From JAQWRV01 sp045564915 (lineage in GTDB: Bacteria; Pseudomonadota; Alphaproteobacteria; Rhodospirillales; Rhodospirillaceae), in contig JBJLGL010000012.1 of assembly GCA_045564915.1 (NCBI GenBank), positions 62,001-126,000 on the forward strand: a DNA stretch of 64,000 nucleotides, written 5' to 3'. Positions 18,035-26,808 of this stretch are shown here, one piece after another. How positions within the stretch are numbered: the first letter of the stretch is position 1; every line of letters begins with the position of its first letter. The position numbers and the translations under genes are program-made. The notes under the pieces are model-generated. The model did no database searches. It was given only the letters and a program-made list of their open reading frames with translations, and was not told where the DNA came from.

Positions 18035-18958
18035 TTATCCGCATCTATTGATAGCGAAAAATGCGGCTAAGCGGAGTTTATTAGCTTTCGGTCCAAAGGA
18101 CTCAAGAACTGCAACCGCTTGGTCCACCAAACATTTCGCCTGATTTCTAGCACGATCAGCGCCGTACAGGGAGATAAATGTAGCTTTCCCTCTAGCTGCA
18201 TCCTTACCCGTCAGTTTCCCAGCCTCTTGATATGATGACTCGATATCAAGCAAGTCATCAGCAATCTGAAAAGCCGCACCCAGTATAAGGCCATACTGCC
18301 TTAAACTGACCCTTTCTATTTCACTAGCTTGGCCGAGAATTGAACCGAATTCAGCAGCGACACTAAAAAGACAACCAGTCTTTAGCGATTGTAACCTTTC
18401 TATCTCATCTTCATCTAAACGTTCTGATTGCGCCAATAAATCGAGCATTTGACCACCAACCATGCCTTCTGAACCCGCTGCCTTTGAGAGTGAATAGCAT
18501 AGATCTGATCGCACATCCGCACTGTGATGGGTTCCAGGATTAGACAGAATACCAAAGGCCCGGGTAAGAAGACCATCACCAGCTAGGACAGCGGTCGCCT
18601 CATCATAAGCTTTGTGAACTGTTGGACGTCCGCGACGGAGTCCATCGTCATCCATAGCAGGTAAATCGTCATGAACTAGAGAATAGCAGTGGACCATTTC
18701 AAGGGCTGCGGCAGCCTGCAAGGCATAATTGTGTTCCACGCCATACATTGACGCTCCTTCGATCACTAGAAACGGACGCAGCCTCTTCCCTCCATCAAGA
18801 GCTGCATAACGCATAGCCTCCACAACCCGACGCTCGCCGCCAACAGGAAGTGCTAGTAGGTTATCAAGCGTTACATTTACAGATTCTGCTGTATCTTTTA
18901 GGTGCTGCTTGAATGAGGCCATTTGACCTGTGCTGTAGTCCACAGCTAAGGCGTTCAT
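18035..18958 (-). CDS. ispA: Farnesyl diphosphate synthase (polyprenyl synthetase)
   Basis: Condenses IPP with DMAPP and GPP to farnesyl diphosphate. The first aspartate-rich motif is DDLPAMDDD at residues 97-105 and the second is QIADDLLDIE in the C-terminal half; GGKRLRPFL at about 56-64 is the IPP-binding region. Length of 307 residues is normal. Its ATG overlaps the xseB stop codon (ATGA, 4 nt), so translation should be coupled. Feeds undecaprenyl, ubiquinone and hopanoid synthesis. Confidence 0.96.
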   Translation of the reverse strand: MNALAVDYSTGQMASFKQHLKDTAESVNVTLDNLLALPVGGERRVVEAMRYAALDGGKRLRPFLVIEGASMYGVEHNYALQAAAALEMVHCYSLVHDDLPAMDDDGLRRGRPTVHKAYDEATAVLAGDGLLTRAFGILSNPGTHHSADVRSDLCYSLSKAAGSEGMVGGQMLDLLAQSERLDEDEIERLQSLKTGCLFSVAAEFGSILGQASEIERVSLRQYGLILGAAFQIADDLLDIESSYQEAGKLTGKDAARGKATFISLYGADRARNQAKCLVDQAVAVLESFGPKANKLRLAAFFAINRCG

Positions 18959-19203
18959 TCGGCCTCCACATCTTCCAAATGCATGGCATCACCAAGGCCA
19001 GTAATTTTTTCGACCTTCATACGAGCGTCAGCCAACTTAGCCTCACAGTGACGTTTCAATAGGGCTCCACGTTCGTAGTGTTTGACTGCTTCCTCAAGTT
19101 TAACTTGCCCACTTTCTAGATCACGCACAATATCCTCGAGCTGGCTCAGGGCCTCTTCAAAATTCAAGTCAGCAATGTCTTTGGGAATTTTACGTTCTGC
19201 CAT
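18955..19203 (-). CDS. xseB: Exodeoxyribonuclease VII small subunit
   Basis: 82-residue helical subunit of exonuclease VII, which digests single-stranded DNA in both directions. The family core is visible: FEEALSQLEDIVRDLESGQV then LEEAVKHYERGALLKRHCEAKL. It overlaps ispA by 4 nt and follows the HDAC-like gene by 27 nt. The large subunit xseA is not in the window. Confidence 0.94.
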   Translation of the reverse strand: MAERKIPKDIADLNFEEALSQLEDIVRDLESGQVKLEEAVKHYERGALLKRHCEAKLADARMKVEKITGLGDAMHLEDVEAE

Positions 19204-19230
19204 GTGATTACTCTTTACTGCTATGTCTCT

Positions 19231-20160
19231 TCATGCGCCCTGAAGTGCTTTGACATGGGCCGCGGCGCTTTGCCCCAGTGCACGTAGATTATACCCCCCC
19301 TCAAGCGTTGAGACCACACGACCATCAGCGTGACGCGCAGCCACTTGCATTATCATACGAGTCGCCCATGCAAAATCATGTTCTTCCAATCCCATATGAG
19401 ATAGGGGATCGTCCTTATGGGCATCGAACCCCGCAGATATCAAGATAAATTCGGGTTCAAACGAATCAAGTGAAGGCAAAATATCTAGTTCAAAGGCCTT
19501 ACGGAATTCCTTACCTTCCGTTCCAGGAGGCAGCGGTACGTTAACAATATTATTATGCGCCCCAGTATCTTCCGCTGCCCCGGTGCCTGGATAATGCGGA
19601 TACTGGTGGGTAGACGCAAAAAACAAATCGGGGTCATCCCAAAAAATATCTTGTGTGCCATTACCGTGATGAACATCAAAGTCAACAACGGCTACTTTGT
19701 GTATACTTCCCGCATTACGGGCATGATATGCGCCGACTGCTACATTATTAACAAAACAGAATCCCATAGCATGGTTACGCTTAGCGTGATGTCCAGGTGG
19801 GCGTACGGCGCAGAAAGCAGACTGAGCGCGCCCGTCCATTACTTCATCGACAGCGAGAACAAGAGCACCAGCGCCACGTCGAATTGCCTCATCTGTACCT
19901 GGTGACATCACAGTATCAGGGTCTATATGGCGGTATCCCGAATCTGGTGACGCATCCATAACTGCTAGAATAAATTCTTTTGTATGGGGTGCTGCCATTT
20001 GTGCGATCGAAGCCCTTGGCGCAGCCCGACGTTCAAGGCTGGAAAAAGATTCATCAGCGAGAGCATCATTAACGCTATGTAACCGATCAATACTCTCAGG
20101 ATGGCCAGGCCCGGTGTCATGAGCCAGAAAACTCTCGTCGGTGACAAATAATACGCTCAT
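19231..20160 (-). CDS. Histone deacetylase family protein (acetoin-utilisation/AcuC-like amidohydrolase)
   Basis: Zinc-dependent deacetylase fold of the HDAC/AcuC/APAH family. The catalytic His pair is H124-H125 in RPPGHHAKRNHAMGF; metal ligands are D162 and H164 in DFDVHHGNGTQ plus the Asp in SAGFDAHKDDPL at about 245. 309 residues, cytoplasmic, no signal peptide. Bacterial members deacetylate acetyl-CoA synthetase, acetylpolyamines or other small amides; the sequence does not decide which. It leads the minus-strand xseB-ispA-dxs-tlyA run, a placement common in Alphaproteobacteria. Transcribed divergently from the ROK kinase across a 122-nt gap. Confidence 0.92.
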   Translation of the reverse strand: MSVLFVTDESFLAHDTGPGHPESIDRLHSVNDALADESFSSLERRAAPRASIAQMAAPHTKEFILAVMDASPDSGYRHIDPDTVMSPGTDEAIRRGAGALVLAVDEVMDGRAQSAFCAVRPPGHHAKRNHAMGFCFVNNVAVGAYHARNAGSIHKVAVVDFDVHHGNGTQDIFWDDPDLFFASTHQYPHYPGTGAAEDTGAHNNIVNVPLPPGTEGKEFRKAFELDILPSLDSFEPEFILISAGFDAHKDDPLSHMGLEEHDFAWATRMIMQVAARHADGRVVSTLEGGYNLRALGQSAAAHVKALQGA

Positions 20161-20282
20161 TTGGCCTACTCCGGTAATTGAATTGCTCTAATATTGATTT
20201 GAATTGGTAGAGTGCTGCCTAACAGCATATGTGATAATCGTAAGAGAGCACTAACAATCTTCAGCTAGCTTAAGAGCATAAA

Positions 20283-21224
20283 ATGGAGGTAGCTAACGTA
20301 CCAATGGTATATCGTATTGGCATAGATCTAGGTGGCACGAAGATCGAACTGATTGCACTTGATAGCTTGGGCTTAATAATGGACCGTAGGCGTGTGCCAA
20401 CACCGCAAGGCAAATACGAGGAAACCATAAGGGTCATTAGAGATCTAGTCTATGCTTCTGAGGCTTCACTTGACTTAACGTCGGTTTCTGATCTGCCAAG
20501 CGTGGGTGTGGGTATTCCTGGTGCTATTTCACCCGCAACTGGATTGGTTAAGAATGCTAATTCCACATGCCTAATTGGCAGACCACTAGAGAAAGACCTG
20601 ATAGGCTGTCTTGGCCGTCCAGTTAGGATCGCAAATGATGCAGATTGTTTTACGTTATCTGAAGCTGTTGATGGTACGGCTTGCAACGCTAGAATCGTGT
20701 TCGGAGTTATACTCGGAACGGGTGTAGGGGGAGGGCTTGCTATCAATAAATCTATCGTCAGAGGGCCTAATGCCATAACAGGCGAGTGGGGTCATAACCC
20801 CCTGCCCTGGCCTGATCATGATGAGAGCCCTGGACCACTTTGCTATTGCGATCGGTATGGCTGTATCGAGACATTCCTGTCTGGTCCTGCATTATGCCGC
20901 GACGCTACAAATAAGGGTGGTGCTTGGAAAGACGCGGAGGAGGTTGCAGAAGCTGCTTTAGATGGTTGTATTAGAGCGCAAGAATGCTTGGAGCGATATA
21001 CGGGCCGCCTGGCGAAGGCATTAGCATCAGTAGTCAATATCGTTGATCCAGATGCTATTGTCCTTGGAGGTGGCCTCTCTAATATAAAATCCCTATATAC
21101 AGGTGTCCGTTCTATATGGGGAGACTACGTGTTCACCGACTCCGTGGCTACACAACTTTATGCACCTATGTATGGCGATTCTAGTGGCGTACGCGGAGCT
21201 GCACGGCTTTGGCCAAAAGTGTAG
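20283..21224 (+). CDS. ROK family sugar kinase (fructokinase/N-acetylglucosamine kinase type)
   Basis: ATP-dependent sugar kinase of the ROK family. The phosphate-binding loop is GIDLGGTKIEL at 13-23; the substrate region contains ILGTGVGGGLAI and the GHNPLPW motif (GEWGHNPL). The zinc-binding motif reads CYCDRYGCIETF, i.e. CxCD rather than the usual CxCG, all three Cys conserved. The form resembles E. coli Mak/NagK, so phosphorylation of fructose, mannose or N-acetylglucosamine is likely; the exact sugar is not decidable. An alternative start is the ATG at 20304, only 3 residues before the YRIGID strand. Monocistronic as far as seen. Confidence 0.9.
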   Translation: MEVANVPMVYRIGIDLGGTKIELIALDSLGLIMDRRRVPTPQGKYEETIRVIRDLVYASEASLDLTSVSDLPSVGVGIPGAISPATGLVKNANSTCLIGRPLEKDLIGCLGRPVRIANDADCFTLSEAVDGTACNARIVFGVILGTGVGGGLAINKSIVRGPNAITGEWGHNPLPWPDHDESPGPLCYCDRYGCIETFLSGPALCRDATNKGGAWKDAEEVAEAALDGCIRAQECLERYTGRLAKALASVVNIVDPDAIVLGGGLSNIKSLYTGVRSIWGDYVFTDSVATQLYAPMYGDSSGVRGAARLWPKV

Positions 21225-21469
21225 TCTGATCATTTTAATTAAGAGCTTAACCGCTTACGTAATGAATATGATTGGGTATCCGCAAACAGTAGGTTTCGTA
21301 GTATTTATTAATAGAAAATTTCTTCCACTCGTTCATGAATTCTTCAATACGAGGCAAGACTTCGTGCTAGCCTATTCTTTTGTATGATCTAATCTATTGA
21401 TGTGCAATGTCAGAAAACATAGCCTCCTTAGTAATAGGAACTTATTTAATCCATAGGTGAATAGAGAAT

Positions 21470-21514
21470 ATGGCTGGAGTAATTAGACCACATGAGCGTG
21501 GACCGCACACATGA
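21470..21514 (+). CDS. Possible 14-codon leader peptide coupled to the next gene
   Basis: ATG at 21470 opens a frame encoding MAGVIRPHERGPHT and ends with TGA at 21512-21514, overlapping the next start codon as ATGA. A purine stretch ATAGAGA precedes it. The exact stop/start overlap suggests translational coupling, but so short a frame can arise by chance. Confidence 0.3.
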   Translation: MAGVIRPHERGPHT

Positions 21515-22104
21515 ACAAAGGCCTGTTTGTATTCTTACTGTCAGTATCAATCACCGCTATAGTAGTAGCGGTTGGTATAGGACTGAATTGGGTAGGATTT
21601 CCTGCTAAAACAGCCTCAGTATCCAGCCAAACTACTTTCACTGCCGCCGAAGTTCGCAAAATTATAGATGATTGGCCCATAGCGATGCTTGAAGTTGATC
21701 GGGCTCTTACAGAATACAGAGCTATTGGCACTAGTAGTTCAGGTGAGACTGTGGTCCGTATTGGCGCACAAACCAGGGCTTTTAGACGTCTGGGTTGGCC
21801 TGAGGGTCGTGCTGAGTACCTGATTAGTTATCTTTATATGCTAAGAAATGCTCTCCTCAAAAATACGGATCAGCATCGAGCTTTAGTGTATTTTACGGAA
21901 CATTATAAGCGCAACCAGGCTGTCAGCGAAGAAATTAAGGCGTCACAGATTGAGCAGATCTCAATCTTCCTTAAACAAATTAATGAAGCTCCAGAGATCG
22001 GTGAATTTCCCCCAGGTGATGTCGAGCTTATGACACGCTATTTTCAAAGCTTTCATGACATGCTAGTCGGTTATGGCAACCAGCCACCCATGATGCAACG
22101 CTAA
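21511..22104 (+). CDS. Unknown membrane-anchored protein
   Basis: 197 residues that I do not recognise. Residues about 4-25 (LFVFLLSVSITAIVVAVGIGL) form one hydrophobic segment: an uncleaved anchor or signal peptide placing the rest in the periplasm. The remainder looks soluble and helical, with an Arg/Glu-rich middle (RAFRRLGWPEGRAEY) and a C-terminal MMQR. It has no clear own ribosome binding site; the overlapping 14-codon frame upstream may supply it by coupling. Convergent with aspS. Codon use and composition look like the neighbours, so it is probably a lineage-specific real gene. Confidence 0.7.
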   Translation: MNKGLFVFLLSVSITAIVVAVGIGLNWVGFPAKTASVSSQTTFTAAEVRKIIDDWPIAMLEVDRALTEYRAIGTSSSGETVVRIGAQTRAFRRLGWPEGRAEYLISYLYMLRNALLKNTDQHRALVYFTEHYKRNQAVSEEIKASQIEQISIFLKQINEAPEIGEFPPGDVELMTRYFQSFHDMLVGYGNQPPMMQR

Positions 22105-22147
22105 TAAGATATTGGCCCTATTAGGTAGTGCAATATTTAGTGGCTAT

Positions 22148-23938
22148 CTATGCATCCTTTTTTGGCCGTTTCGGAAGGTTAACCTTGATATGAAGGTCTT
22201 TGAGCTGATCTTCACTAGCTTCATTTGGAGCTTGCATCATCAAATCTTCTGCTTGGTTGTTCATGGGGAACAAGGTTACCTCGCGAATATTCGGAGTATC
22301 TGCCAGCAGCATAACAATACGGTCTATTCCCGGAGCTGCGCCACCATGAGGCGGAGCACCGTACTGAAACGCGTTAAACATACCACCAAACCGGCTTTCA
22401 ATAACTTCCTGGTCATACCCTGCAATTTCAAAGGCCTTAAGCATAATATCTGGGCTATGATTTCGTATTGCACCAGAGCACAACTCCACACCATTACAGA
22501 CAATGTCATATTGGTACGCATATACATCAAGGGGGTCCTTGGTTTCTAGCGCTTCCAGACCCCCTTGTGGCATAGAGAAAGGATTATGACTAAATTCAAT
22601 CTCACCGGTCACTTCGTCTTTTTCAAAAAGTGGGTAGTCTACAATCCAACATAGATCAAAACGGTCCTTCACCAACAGATCAAGCTCACAGCAAATCTTA
22701 GTACGCACTAATCCTGCAAACTTCTCTGCTATGGACGGTTTGTCACAGACAAAGAAAACACTATCTCCAGGTCCAATCCCCGTCGTATCGCGAACGATAT
22801 TTACTCTATCTTCGTCAAGATTCTTAGCGATAGGACCCTTGGGGCCATCCTTGTCATAGACGATGTATCCAAGGCCCCCAGCCCCTTCACTGCGGGCCCA
22901 TTCATTGAGTTTATCAAAATAACTGCGCGGTTGTCCTGCAGAACCAGGAGCAGGGATTGCTCTGACAATCGCTCCCCTCTCAATATTCTTAGCAAACAAA
23001 CCAAAGCTAGATCCCTTGAAGCAATCAGTTACATCGCTAATCAAGAGGGGATTACGTAAATCAGGTTTATCTGACCCATACTTCAACATGGCGTCCGCGT
23101 ATGGAATACGGGGCCAACGTCCTTGGGTAACCGTGTGACCGTTTGCGAATTCATTAAAGACACCAGAAATAACCGGTTCGATGGCTTCAAATACATCATC
23201 CTGAGTCACAAACGCCATTTCTAAATCAAGCTGATAAAATTCACCGGGTGATCGGTCAGCCCTCCCGTCTTCATCGCGAAAACACGGTGCAATTTGAAAG
23301 TATCGGTCAAAGCCAGACACCATAACTAGTTGTTTGAATATCTGCGGGGCCTGGGGCAACGCGTAGAACTTTCCTGGATGTAACCTGGATGGGACAAGAA
23401 AGTCACGTGCACCTTCTGGAGAAGACGCCGTAAGTATAGGAGTTTGGAATTCTATAAATCCCGACTCAATCATCCGGCGGCGAATGCTAGAAATTACATT
23501 TGACCGCATTAGAATATTATTACGCATTTCTTCGCGACGGAGGTCTAAGTAACGGTATTTAAGACGGAGCTCTTCTGGATAATCATTATCCCCATAAACC
23601 TGTATTGGCAGCATGCTAGTCTTTGATAACACCTCAACGGATTGTATTTGTAGTTCTATACTTCCGGTGCTCAATCGATTGTTAACTGTATCTGCAGTAC
23701 GTTCAACGACTGTACCGGTCAGACACAGAACGGTCTCAGAACGGGCTCCATCCAAAACGTCAAAAACAGGACTGGATGTGTCAACAACACACTGGGTAAG
23801 GCCAAATTGGTCACGTAAGTCCAAGAATAAGAGGTTACCATGGTCTCTCTTGCGATGGACCCAACCTGACAAACGAGCCTCTTTGCCTGTATCTTCAAGC
23901 CTCAAATCGCCGCAAGTATGTGTTCTATATCGGTGCAT
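22148..23938 (-). CDS. aspS: Aspartyl-tRNA synthetase
   Basis: Class IIb aminoacyl-tRNA synthetase. Visible parts in order: N-terminal OB-fold anticodon-binding domain (residues 1-105, LSGWVHRKRDHGNLLFLDLRD), motif 1/2 region with IAPCFRDEDGRADRSPGEFYQ (cut here as CFRDEDGRADRSPGEF), the bacterial GAD insertion, and motif 3 GGAAPGIDRIVML. 596 residues is the usual bacterial length. Most Alphaproteobacteria use a non-discriminating form that also charges tRNA-Asn for GatCAB amidation; that is likely but not proven here. Divergent from rnd across 150 nt, matching the conserved rnd/aspS pair. Confidence 0.97.
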   Translation of the reverse strand: MHRYRTHTCGDLRLEDTGKEARLSGWVHRKRDHGNLLFLDLRDQFGLTQCVVDTSSPVFDVLDGARSETVLCLTGTVVERTADTVNNRLSTGSIELQIQSVEVLSKTSMLPIQVYGDNDYPEELRLKYRYLDLRREEMRNNILMRSNVISSIRRRMIESGFIEFQTPILTASSPEGARDFLVPSRLHPGKFYALPQAPQIFKQLVMVSGFDRYFQIAPCFRDEDGRADRSPGEFYQLDLEMAFVTQDDVFEAIEPVISGVFNEFANGHTVTQGRWPRIPYADAMLKYGSDKPDLRNPLLISDVTDCFKGSSFGLFAKNIERGAIVRAIPAPGSAGQPRSYFDKLNEWARSEGAGGLGYIVYDKDGPKGPIAKNLDEDRVNIVRDTTGIGPGDSVFFVCDKPSIAEKFAGLVRTKICCELDLLVKDRFDLCWIVDYPLFEKDEVTGEIEFSHNPFSMPQGGLEALETKDPLDVYAYQYDIVCNGVELCSGAIRNHSPDIMLKAFEIAGYDQEVIESRFGGMFNAFQYGAPPHGGAAPGIDRIVMLLADTPNIREVTLFPMNNQAEDLMMQAPNEASEDQLKDLHIKVNLPKRPKKDA

Positions 23939-24088
23939 AGTTATTCCCTAGGACGGCATTTATCTCGGCCGAGGGATATCCTCCACCGAAGGGCGAGAAA
24001 CCACACCGAACAGGCCCGTTTGTCAAGGCGCTGCTTATCCAATCGGCTATAGCTTGCGGCCTCGCGGCCAAGACGATATGAAGCGATC

Positions 24089-25243
24089 ATGGATTTGATC
24101 AACAAGACCTCAGACTTAGTCGCACTGTGTAAACGCCTTTCAGCCAGTGACTTTGTTACTGTGGATACCGAATTTCACCGAGAAACGACCTATTGGCCAT
24201 TACTTTGCCTCATACAGATTGCTGGGCCGGATGAAGCTCACTGCATAGATGCACTCTCACAAGATATTGATTTATCACCACTTTATGAACTCTTCCAGAA
24301 TACGGGCGTGGTCAAGGTTTTCCACGCAGCCCGCCAGGACTTGGAAATATTTTATCATCGCTCTGGGATCATTCCAGCACCTATGTTCGATAGCCAAGTC
24401 GCTGCTATGGTTTGCGGGTTTGGCGAATCAGCTGCTTATTCCACCCTTGTAAATAAACTAACAAAGATAAAGGTCGATAAGAGCCAACGCTTCACCGATT
24501 GGTCTCGCCGCCCTCTCATGGAAAAACAGCTTGATTATGCTTTAGCAGACGTAACACACCTGCGTGACATTTATACCAAGCTTAGCTCTGAACTAGCAGA
24601 ATCTGGCCGTTCTGAGTGGGTCGAGGAGGAAATGGAGATTCTCCAGAACCCTGCAACGTACTCACTTTTGCCTAATGAAGCATGGAAAAGAATAAAGTCA
24701 AAGGATAAGAAACCGCGTTTCTTGGCTGTATTGAAGGAACTCGCAGCATGGCGAGAGCGTACGGCTCAAGCTCAGGATATGCCACGGCGCCGGATTGCTA
24801 AAGACGACGTGCTTATAGAATTAGCTACTCACAAGCCAATAAACGAAAAGACAATATCACAGACCCGGCTAGCAAAACACTATGCCAAGAGTAAACATGC
24901 CCCGGGGATACTTGCAGCAATATCTCAAGGGCTAGAGACCCCCGACAAAGACTGCCCTATAGTTCCCCGACCTCTAAACAAACCAGCAAATCTTGGACCA
25001 GTTGTGGATCTCTTAAAAGTACTACTCAAAGCACGTTGTGATGCGAATGGTGTAGCACAGAAACTTATCGCTAGCATTGATGATTTAGAGCAAATTGCGA
25101 CAAACGATGATGCAAAAGTCCGGGCACTTTATGGGTGGCGGCGCTCCCTTTTTGGCGACGATGCATTAAGACTAAAGCATGGTTGCCTCGCCTTAACTCT
25201 ATCCGATGACAAGAAAACAGTAGCGGTAATAGAAAGAAAGTAA
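24089..25243 (+). CDS. rnd: Ribonuclease D
   Basis: 3'-5' exoribonuclease that trims tRNA and other structured RNA 3' ends. It is a DEDDy enzyme: D26 and E28 in VDTEFH, D84 in HAARQDLEIF, Y150 and D154 in DYALADVTHLRD. An HRDC domain follows at about 205-290 (WREWRT-like AAWRERTAQAQDMPRRRI), and a second helical region ends the protein. 384 residues is typical. Divergent from aspS and convergent with ppx. Confidence 0.95.
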   Translation: MDLINKTSDLVALCKRLSASDFVTVDTEFHRETTYWPLLCLIQIAGPDEAHCIDALSQDIDLSPLYELFQNTGVVKVFHAARQDLEIFYHRSGIIPAPMFDSQVAAMVCGFGESAAYSTLVNKLTKIKVDKSQRFTDWSRRPLMEKQLDYALADVTHLRDIYTKLSSELAESGRSEWVEEEMEILQNPATYSLLPNEAWKRIKSKDKKPRFLAVLKELAAWRERTAQAQDMPRRRIAKDDVLIELATHKPINEKTISQTRLAKHYAKSKHAPGILAAISQGLETPDKDCPIVPRPLNKPANLGPVVDLLKVLLKARCDANGVAQKLIASIDDLEQIATNDDAKVRALYGWRRSLFGDDALRLKHGCLALTLSDDKKTVAVIERK

Positions 25244-25268
25244 TTCTGCGCAAGAAGCCTTTAGCAAA

Positions 25269-26780
25269 CTATTGGCGAACGATTCTACAAGATAGCTCCA
25301 GATGATTTGCTAACCGAGCAAGGCGTTTTGGGAATGACCCGGCTGAGAACATCGGTTCATTAGCGGGCACCGAAAGCAATAGTTCTTTCTCTGACCTTTC
25401 TAGCCTCGTCTTATCAAGCATATCCGCCATCCCAGCTGTCAGGGAAAATGATAACCGGAGGCATAGGCCGATAGTGTGGACACGCTTAACGCGATTTGTA
25501 TCAAGTAAAGTATGAGCTTGGTCAATTGTAGGGGTCGTACCATCGGTGCGGTAACGGTAAAATAAAGCTAGAGCAAGTCCGGCACGGTCTTCATGCTCAA
25601 GACCCATGAATGGTAGCCGCAAAACTCTTAGGAAAGCTTGTTCGGCACGATAGTCCGGATGTTCAGACCAACAAACATCTCGTAATAAGCAAGCCGCCAA
25701 TCTCAATCTAGTATTTGACTCTTTCTCATTTGGAAATAGTGCTGACATCCACTCAAATGCCTCGTACCCGGTCTGGGGGTTACGCCCAGAAGACCGGCAC
25801 CACTCCTCAGCAGCACTGATAAGGGGGTCTATCTTTTTGTATTGGCTAGGTAAGCTCTTAAAAAATTGCCCTTCCCGCATACCATAAATTGAAAAAACAA
25901 GTGTATTAGGCTCACCTATTTCGACTAATCTTTCCAACATCATTGCAGCGAGAGGAAGTGTTGCAAGTCGCGTTTTTTCGACTCCCCGGATTCTTTTCAG
26001 TGTCTGTGGCCCAAGGTGTGCAATCAATCCAAACAAAGACACGGCCTGCTGCCTAGTAAGAGTGAAATTATCCAGCACATGTAAGGGATAATTCATATGG
26101 GCAATACATACCCGGGCCAATGTCCTCCAAGCCCCTCCGACTGCATAGACTGTTCTACCCCTTACCCCCGTTATCCATTTATGTTTAGCAAGATGCTCAT
26201 TGACTGAGAGCAGCCCACTTTTTGCTTCTTTAGAAATGGTCTCTGCAAGCCGTAAAGTCCCTAGTGGTAAAGTAGCATATTCCCCAAATTTTCCATTACA
26301 GACATCTACGAGTTCCAAACTGCCACCACCGAGGTCGGCAACCATTCCATCTGCAGTTGGAATACCACAAAGAACTCCAAGAGCGCTGCGTCTAGCCTCT
26401 TGTTTCCCTGATATTACTTTAATGATTAAACCCGTCTCTTCTTGGACCTTACAAACAAAATCAGGTCCATCAGAAGCGTCACGAATTGCCGCCGTCCCCA
26501 GTATATCAAGACGGGCCAACTCCATGCCGTCTGTCAATGTCTTAAAACGCCTCAAAGTATCTATCGCCTTAGTGATACCCTCAGGGTTAAGTTTCCCAGT
26601 CGATTCGAGTTCCCGGCCAAGCGCGCAAATAGTTTTCTCATTATATATTGGGATAGGTGCACGCGTCACACCGCTATAGATAACCAATCGGACTGAATTT
26701 GATCCGATATCGATAACTCCCACAGGCTTAGGACGCTGGGCCAAATTCGCATTATCTTGGGACAAGTTATTTCTCAACAC
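25269..26780 (-). CDS. ppx: Exopolyphosphatase, Ppx/GppA family
   Basis: Hydrolyses the terminal phosphate of polyphosphate, and in some members pppGpp. The ASKHA-fold phosphate loops are visible: VGVIDIGSNSVRLVIY near residues 20-35 and MVADLGGGSLELV at about 150. The C-terminal part (320-503) is the helical HD-like domain of long Ppx proteins. It follows ppk by 28 nt on the same strand, so synthesis and breakdown of polyphosphate are encoded together. Confidence 0.93.
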   Translation of the reverse strand: MLRNNLSQDNANLAQRPKPVGVIDIGSNSVRLVIYSGVTRAPIPIYNEKTICALGRELESTGKLNPEGITKAIDTLRRFKTLTDGMELARLDILGTAAIRDASDGPDFVCKVQEETGLIIKVISGKQEARRSALGVLCGIPTADGMVADLGGGSLELVDVCNGKFGEYATLPLGTLRLAETISKEAKSGLLSVNEHLAKHKWITGVRGRTVYAVGGAWRTLARVCIAHMNYPLHVLDNFTLTRQQAVSLFGLIAHLGPQTLKRIRGVEKTRLATLPLAAMMLERLVEIGEPNTLVFSIYGMREGQFFKSLPSQYKKIDPLISAAEEWCRSSGRNPQTGYEAFEWMSALFPNEKESNTRLRLAACLLRDVCWSEHPDYRAEQAFLRVLRLPFMGLEHEDRAGLALALFYRYRTDGTTPTIDQAHTLLDTNRVKRVHTIGLCLRLSFSLTAGMADMLDKTRLERSEKELLLSVPANEPMFSAGSFPKRLARLANHLELSCRIVRQ

Positions 26781-26808
26781 TAAATGCTAGGGAATGCTGT
26801 TAGCAAGT

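Noticed and set aside
21235..21250. TTAA pairs resembling a CtrA box
   Set aside because: The spacing is 8 or 4 nt rather than the required 7, so it does not fit TTAA-N7-TTAA.
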